Positions 5,616-9,630 of a stretch of DNA of 9,630 nt are shown here, one piece after another; positions within the stretch are counted from its first letter, which is position 1, and each line of letters begins with the position of its first letter. A program made the translations under genes and the position numbers. The stretch is from Candidatus Bipolaricaulota bacterium (GTDB lineage: Bacteria > Bipolaricaulota > Bipolaricaulia > UBA7950 > UBA9294): assembly GCA_020350845.1 (NCBI GenBank), contig CP070725.1, forward strand, positions 1,467,430 through 1,477,059. The letters run 5' to 3'. Under the pieces are notes generated by a model. That model did no database searches and had not been told where the DNA came from. It worked only from the letters and a program-made list of their open reading frames with translations.

Positions 5616-6344
5616 TTACGTGCCGGCGGTCGGAGGGGAGACGATGCGTCGGCCGGCGCGCCGTGCACCGCAGTGGCTCACCAGGAGATCCTCGAACTGA
5701 GACAGATGGCCGTCGAGTTCATCGACGGCTACCGTCAGCGGAGCGTAGAGGACGGCGAGGATGCCGCGTGTCTCCGCTCGGATCTTGGTGTCCATCGCGT
5801 CCTTCACCGGGTTCCCGCACGGCACCCACGCACCGCCGACATCGCGGCACACGAGGAGCAGGTCCTCGAGATCGATCGTCTGTCCCGACGCGTTGAAGGT
5901 GTACTCCTCCCCGGAGCGCCCACGGCGGAGGAGCAGGCGATGTCCGCTCAGATCGCTGTCGAACACCGATCCCGGAAGCCCCGAGGCAAGACTCACCGCG
6001 TTGTTCACATCCACCGGGCCGCTGACCCGAGGGAAGCTCCCCTCGATTGCAGCCCGAAGCAGGAACTCGCTCGCCGGCTTCCCACGCCCGCTGGCGCGGT
6101 ACTTGCCGTGACGGAGCATCGCTCGTACCGCCTTGCGGCGCTCCTCGGGGATGAAGGAGGCCCCGAGGTCACCCGCCCGCGCGAGCAGCTCGTCGAGGAA
6201 CGACGGCGACCCAAGGGCCCGTGCCGGAGGATCGATCTCCTCCGCCCAGATCAGGCCGATCCGCGCGGGACAAGGCGCCAGCGAGGGATCGATCAGCAGA
6301 TCGTAGCCGCCCGAGGCCGGAGCCGTGCCCTCATCCCTCGTCAC
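5616..6344 (-). CDS. Solo B3/4 (tRNA-binding/editing) domain protein
   Basis: This 242-residue protein is of the B3/4 type (COG3382-like), the domain that in the PheRS beta subunit hydrolyses mischarged Tyr-tRNAPhe. Visible family marks are a central RASGRGKPASEFLLR (83-97), PVDVNNAVSLASGLP (110-124), SVFDSDLSG (126-134), and a late block beginning VCRDVGG followed by TRGILAVLYAP. A stand-alone copy without the synthetase is known in many bacteria. A trans-editing role on misacylated tRNA is plausible but unproven for solo members. The GTG at 6344 is chosen because GGGAGG precedes it by about 7 bases; an in-frame GTG at 6362 has no such site. The start overlaps the end of the upstream nitroreductase by 14 bases, so the two are probably co-transcribed and coupled. 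The TAA is followed by nfeD and its own promoter. Confidence 0.85.
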   Translation of the reverse strand: MTRDEGTAPASGGYDLLIDPSLAPCPARIGLIWAEEIDPPARALGSPSFLDELLARAGDLGASFIPEERRKAVRAMLRHGKYRASGRGKPASEFLLRAAIEGSFPRVSGPVDVNNAVSLASGLPGSVFDSDLSGHRLLLRRGRSGEEYTFNASGQTIDLEDLLLVCRDVGGAWVPCGNPVKDAMDTKIRAETRGILAVLYAPLTVAVDELDGHLSQFEDLLVSHCGARRAGRRIVSPPTAGT

Positions 6345-7116
6345 GCGGATCCCTCCCGCCACTGAGGTCGAAGCCGCACGCGCGTAGCGGCCCGAGGAGG
6401 TCCTCGGCGTCCCGCAGCCACTGCCCCCACTTCCGCCCCATGTGCTCCGTCCAGCTGTACGACGCGTCAGGGACCGTGTCCTCTCGGCCGTCCTCGAGGG
6501 GGATGCGGGCGTTCAGCCGGCGGTAGTAGTCCTGCGCGAGGTAGCCGTCGTCCATCACGCGCATCGCCGCGCAGAGCGCGTCGCCCTCGAGGGCGACGTA
6601 GCGCCCCTCGTAGCACGACGCGCTTCTCGGGTACCGCGGCCGAGGAGGAGGATCCTCGTCGGGATAGCCGACCGCGAGCCGCACGAACGGGAAGACGCGC
6701 GGCGGGAGACCTTGCTCCTCCGCGATCGCCTTGGCGCGGAACGCCGTCCCCCCGAGAAGACAGCTCCCGAGGCCGAGAGACTCCGCGGCGATGATCACGT
6801 TCTCCGTCATGTAGCACGCATCCTGAAGCCCGAAAAGAAGCGTCGCCGCATCGCTCGTCACCCACGACCACCCGTGCGCGCCGATCACCGCTTCCAGCCG
6901 GCAAACGTCGACAAGCACCGTGAACAGGAGTGGAGCATGGAAGGGATGCCTCGACGCGTCACGCGACACGACCAAGCTCCCCAGCTGCGCCGCGAACGGC
7001 GCCTGCTGCCCCGCGCGGACGAGCGTCTCCACGATCTCGTCGGAGGGCATCTCCTCGGTGAACCGTCGGATCGACTTGCGATTCATCATCGCATCAATGA
7101 CCGGATTGCTGATCAC
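6331..7116 (-). CDS. Nitroreductase family protein (NfsA/Frp-like length)
   Basis: This 261-residue protein begins MISNPVIDAMMNRKSIRRFT. The NRKSIRRF motif is the N-terminal FMN-phosphate site and GLGSCLLGG (about 113-121) is the family's central loop. The segment TEEMPSDEIVETLVRAGQQAPF is in place of the usual catalytic-site lead-in, but the APS-x-N-x-QPW motif seen in the 1926-2429 protein is replaced by QAPFAAQLGSLVV. The C-terminal 90 residues form the longer tail of NfsA/Frp-type flavoreductases, rich in Asp/Arg/Tyr. The enzyme should reduce an acceptor with NAD(P)H through FMN; the substrate is unknown. The start is a GTG at 7116 preceded by AAGGAG with a 5-base spacer. It lies 114 bases after the MFS stop and overlaps the downstream B3/4 gene by 14 bases. 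No clear promoter was seen in the 114-base gap. Confidence 0.9.
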   Translation of the reverse strand: MISNPVIDAMMNRKSIRRFTEEMPSDEIVETLVRAGQQAPFAAQLGSLVVSRDASRHPFHAPLLFTVLVDVCRLEAVIGAHGWSWVTSDAATLLFGLQDACYMTENVIIAAESLGLGSCLLGGTAFRAKAIAEEQGLPPRVFPFVRLAVGYPDEDPPPRPRYPRSASCYEGRYVALEGDALCAAMRVMDDGYLAQDYYRRLNARIPLEDGREDTVPDASYSWTEHMGRKWGQWLRDAEDLLGPLRACGFDLSGGRDPRDEG

Positions 7117-7230
7117 GTGAGCTCCTTTCCACCGCCACCCGACACGGGCATTCTCTCCATCGGGCGAAACCTACGCCAGCGAAGAAGCACGCGGCCGCCC
7201 GGCGTCGCGGCTCCGGAATGCCTCCTGCGT

Positions 7231-8532
7231 TCAGGCGTCCCGCGGCTGCTCGCTCCCCTCATCGGGACCGTCTCGCGCAGCATCGATCGCGGACGCGGAG
7301 GCATCGGCCCGCTCCGCCGCCTCGGCTTCGATGTTCCGCAGCGAGGGAAGGACGAGGCCGAAGAGGGCCCCGCCGACGAGGGACGCTCCCCCGAGGAGGA
7401 ACCAGAAGGCGACCCCCATGAGGTCGGCGACAGGACCTGCGATTCCCAGCCCGAGAGGATTCATCGCCGTCGACAGACTCCGCATGAGCGACCCGACACG
7501 GCCCTGCTTCGCGGGGTCGACGACCCCTCGGAACGTCGCGCGCAGGGACCCGTTGCCGATCGCGAGCGTCACTCCGGCGAGGAAGAAGCCGCCGACCGCC
7601 ACCAGAGGGATCGACACCGGCGTGAGCGAGGTCATCACCATCGCCGCTCCGAGTCCGATCACCGCGAGGAGGGTCGTCACGATCTTCTTGCGGAAGCCCC
7701 CCCAGGCGCTGAGGATGAGGCCGCCGAGGACCACGCCCAGGCTGAGCGCGGCGTTGAACCAGCCGAGCAGGATCGCGTCGCCCGCGAAACGCATGCGAAC
7801 GAGGATCGGCGTGAGAGAGAACGCCGGGGAGATGAGGAAGTTGAGGATTACGAGGAGGGTGATCAGCGCGACAAGCCCGCGCCATGCCACGACATAGCGA
7901 AGCCCTTCGCGGAAATCCGTCCAGAAGCCGCTCTTGCCTCCGTCAACAGAGACCGATCGTGCCGGCTGCGGGATCGCGAACCACAGCAGCGGGGCCACCG
8001 CGAAGGCGGCGGTGCCGAAGTCGAGAAGCATGATCCCGTGTAACGGGAGCAGCGAGAGGAGGAGCGCCCCGAGGGGAGGCCCGACGACGCCGAGCGCGCC
8101 CCCGATGATCTGGTTCAGCCCTTCGACCCGTGCGTAGTGCTCGCGAGGGACGAGGAGCGTCGTCGAGGCGCTCATCGCCGGACCGTGGAACGCGCCTCCG
8201 ACCGATCGCGCGAGCATCACGACGTACACGTGCCACACCTGCATCGCGCCCGACCAGAAGAGGTACGCCAGCCACAGCGACACGACGGCGATGAACGTGT
8301 CCGCGAGGATCATGATCCGTCGCCGGCTGAAGCGATCGACGATCACGCCGGCGAACGGGGTCAGTGCGATGGTCGGCGCCATCGCGACAAGTGTCGCGGT
8401 GGCGAGGACCGTCGCCGAGCCTGTCTCCAGCGTGATCCACCAGACGAGGGCGAACTGCGCCACGCTACTTCCCACGAGCGACAGCGCCTGACCCGTCCAG
8501 ATCGTGAAGAACCGCGTCCGCCAACGCTGCAT
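7231..8532 (-). CDS. MFS exporter (MFS_3/DHA3, macrolide-efflux type)
   Basis: This 433-residue protein has about 12 hydrophobic segments in two halves. The N-terminal WRTRFFTIWTGQALSLVGSS is typical of the Mef/DHA3 drug-exporter subfamily. The motif-A loop appears as GVIVDRFSRRRIMI between segments 2 and 3, and QFALVWWITLETGSA is the family-typical segment 1-2 link. A central cytoplasmic loop separates the halves, and the C-terminal tail after the last segment is hydrophilic (EAEAAERAD onwards, about 35 residues). It probably exports a drug-like or metabolic compound using the proton gradient; the substrate cannot be assigned. The ATG at 8532 is preferred because GGGAGG lies 5 bases upstream and homology starts there; the frame extends 35 codons further without similarity. 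It is divergent from the nucleoside hydrolase, with a shared 203-base promoter region. Confidence 0.93.
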   Translation of the reverse strand: MQRWRTRFFTIWTGQALSLVGSSVAQFALVWWITLETGSATVLATATLVAMAPTIALTPFAGVIVDRFSRRRIMILADTFIAVVSLWLAYLFWSGAMQVWHVYVVMLARSVGGAFHGPAMSASTTLLVPREHYARVEGLNQIIGGALGVVGPPLGALLLSLLPLHGIMLLDFGTAAFAVAPLLWFAIPQPARSVSVDGGKSGFWTDFREGLRYVVAWRGLVALITLLVILNFLISPAFSLTPILVRMRFAGDAILLGWFNAALSLGVVLGGLILSAWGGFRKKIVTTLLAVIGLGAAMVMTSLTPVSIPLVAVGGFFLAGVTLAIGNGSLRATFRGVVDPAKQGRVGSLMRSLSTAMNPLGLGIAGPVADLMGVAFWFLLGGASLVGGALFGLVLPSLRNIEAEAAERADASASAIDAARDGPDEGSEQPRDA

Positions 8533-8564
8533 CTCCGCCTCCCGTCGCCTGCGTGCCGCTACCG

Positions 8565-8594
8565 TGACTACCGCCAGTGACGCGATCGTCTCAA
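8565..8594 (-). promoter_or_regulatory. Possible promoter of the MFS gene
   Basis: On the minus strand TTGAGA (8594-8589) is a good -35, followed after 18 bases by TAGTCA (8570-8565), a poor -10. The start would leave about 25 bases before the Shine-Dalgarno and ATG at 8532. This is a weak candidate. Confidence 0.3.
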
Positions 8595-8655
8595 CGGATC
8601 TCGGATCGGGACCTGCCGTCCGCGCACGATGGGGCATCGATTCGGGGCGGTCCGC

Positions 8656-8684
8656 TTGCTGTCACCTCGCTCTGCCGATACCTT
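8656..8684 (+). promoter_or_regulatory. Promoter of the nucleoside hydrolase gene
   Basis: TTGCTG (8656-8661) and TACCTT (8679-8684) are 17 bases apart, a fair sigma70 match. The leader would be about 45 nt and ends in AAAGGAG before the GTG. It contains a G/C-rich inverted stretch (GGCGGCCGGCGGCCGCC, 8702-8718) that could fold. Confidence 0.5.
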
Positions 8685-8735
8685 GGGCCCCGTCGCTCAG
8701 CGGCGGCCGGCGGCCGCCGCCGGAAAGGAGTGAGG

Positions 8736-9630
8736 GTGCGCCGATTCGTGATCGACACCGACACCGCATCGGACGACGCCGTCGCACTCGTGATGGCGCT
8801 CAACCATCCCCAAGTCGAGGTCCTTGCGATCACCGTGGTCGCGGGGAATGTGCCCCTGGAACTCGGTGTGCAGAACGCACTGTACACCGTGGAGCGCTGC
8901 GATAAGGCGGTGCCCGTCTATCCAGGGATCGACAGGCCGCTGCTCCGGCCTTTGGAGACGGCGCAGTTCTGCCACGGAGAGGACGGCCTCGGGGACATCG
9001 GTCTCCCCCTCTCGGGGAGGATCCCGGCGGAGGGGCACGCCGTGGACGTCCTCCTCGAGCTTGCGGAGCGCCACGACGGCGAGCTCACCCTGGTGACACT
9101 CGGCCCCCTGACGAACGTCGCCACGGCCGTCACGCGCGATCGAGGCTTCGCGACGCGCATCGAACGCTGCGTCGTCATGGGTGGAATCGGACTCGGACAC
9201 GGGAACATCGTCCCTGCGGCGGAGTACAACATCTGGGTCGATCCCGAGGCGGCGGGGATCGTCTTCGAGTCCGGCCTGCCGATCACCATGGTCGGATGGG
9301 ACATCTCGCACAAGTACGCGACCTTCACGGACGAGATCGCGGAAACGCTGCGCGCGACGTCGGATCTCGGCGCCTACTGCGTGGATATCCAGAGGGCGCT
9401 GCGGGAGTTCGGGATCGAGTACCTCAAGCAGGAGGGCTTCGACCTTCCCGATCCGATCGCGATGGCGGTCGCGCTCGAGCCCGACGTCGCCACGCTCACC
9501 CGCCACCTCCGGGTGGACGTCGAAACGCGAAGCGAGCTCACGCGCGGCGCGACGATCGTCGACCACCTCTGCGTCACCGAGCGTGCGCCGAACGCCGATG
9601 TCGTCCTCGAGGCGTCGCGGCAACGCTTCC
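8736..9630 (+). CDS. Nucleoside hydrolase (IUNH family), 3' end outside the window
   Basis: 298 codons are visible of a usual 300-330, so little is missing. Family marks in order: DTDTASDD (Asp7, Asp9, Asp13, Asp14; calcium and nucleophilic-water site), VVAGN (Asn38), CHGEDGLGD (His80), TLGPLTNVA (122-129), VVMGG (146-150) and AAEYNIWVDPEAA (Glu163, Asn165, Asp169). The enzyme hydrolyses the N-glycosidic bond of ribonucleosides to give base and ribose, in salvage. The fourth calcium Asp is Asp239 in LPDPIAMA. In many members a catalytic His directly precedes that Asp (HDP), but here it is Pro238, so leaving-group activation and base preference should differ from the purine-type enzymes. The start is a GTG at 8736 after AAGGAG with a 5-base spacer. 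It has its own promoter and is divergent from the MFS gene; no pathway partner is visible. Confidence 0.95.
   Translation, partial: MRRFVIDTDTASDDAVALVMALNHPQVEVLAITVVAGNVPLELGVQNALYTVERCDKAVPVYPGIDRPLLRPLETAQFCHGEDGLGDIGLPLSGRIPAEGHAVDVLLELAERHDGELTLVTLGPLTNVATAVTRDRGFATRIERCVVMGGIGLGHGNIVPAAEYNIWVDPEAAGIVFESGLPITMVGWDISHKYATFTDEIAETLRATSDLGAYCVDIQRALREFGIEYLKQEGFDLPDPIAMAVALEPDVATLTRHLRVDVETRSELTRGATIVDHLCVTERAPNADVVLEASRQRF

Noticed and set aside
5551..5616. Upstream ATG (5616) as the nfeD start
   Set aside because: It would put 22 polar residues before a good signal peptide and place the promoter inside the coding region; there is no ribosome site for it either.
6442..8043. A 533-codon open frame on the plus strand
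   Set aside because: It is antisense to the clear nitroreductase and MFS genes, crosses a gene boundary and is Arg/His/Glu-rich low-complexity, as expected for a shadow frame in GC-rich DNA.
1..9630. CRISPR arrays, insertion sequences, integrases, tRNA or rRNA genes
   Set aside because: I looked for regularly spaced repeats, terminal inverted repeats with a transposase, cloverleaf patterns and rRNA signatures and saw none.

Overview
This is a GC-rich bacterial window: most genes look close to two thirds G+C with strong GC3, while the first ~300 bases are visibly less GC-rich. Shine-Dalgarno sites (AAGGAGG, AAGGAG, GGAGGT), sigma70-type promoters and a GEMM-like riboswitch point to a bacterium. 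The gene set (NfeD protease plus FloA flotillin, a solo B3/4 protein, nitroreductases, a LysW-like zinc ribbon and a nucleoside hydrolase) does not fix the phylum. An uncultivated or little-sampled lineage is likely, but that is inference.

Layout. (1) 1-211: C-terminal end of an NHL-repeat beta-propeller protein, plus strand. (2) 212-550: a long leader holding a c-di-GMP-I (GEMM-I)-like aptamer, a terminator-like hairpin and a possible anti-Shine-Dalgarno, placed before a 396-residue secreted Trp-rich protein of unknown function (551-1741), which ends at a perfect 13-bp hairpin. (3) 1926-2429: a small nitroreductase. (4) 2468-2913: a near-consensus promoter, then about 150 nt of highly structured RNA (two long hairpins and a textbook intrinsic terminator), then a 67-residue LysW-like zinc ribbon. 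(5) 2956-2985: a perfect 12-bp stem between convergent transcripts. (6) 8532 down to 3044, minus strand: MFS exporter, nitroreductase, solo B3/4 tRNA-editing-type protein, NfeD membrane protease (with its own promoter, apparently leaderless), FloA, and a 57-residue small ORF abutting floA that is easy to miss. (7) 8736 to the end, plus strand: a nucleoside hydrolase, divergent from the MFS gene and cut by the window end.

How the genes work together. nfeD, floA and the small ORF form a tight operon (4-nt overlap, then 0-nt spacing). It should build a membrane-microdomain module in which NfeD protease/OB-fold and flotillin act together; the 57-residue protein is a candidate third component. The secreted protein is probably under c-di-GMP control, which fits an envelope or surface role. 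The nitroreductases, MFS exporter and nucleoside hydrolase look like general detoxification and salvage functions with no obvious shared pathway.

The most interesting unexplained element is the promoter-hairpin-hairpin-terminator unit at 2468-2655. It looks like either a stand-alone small RNA or a cis-acting attenuator of the zinc-ribbon gene.
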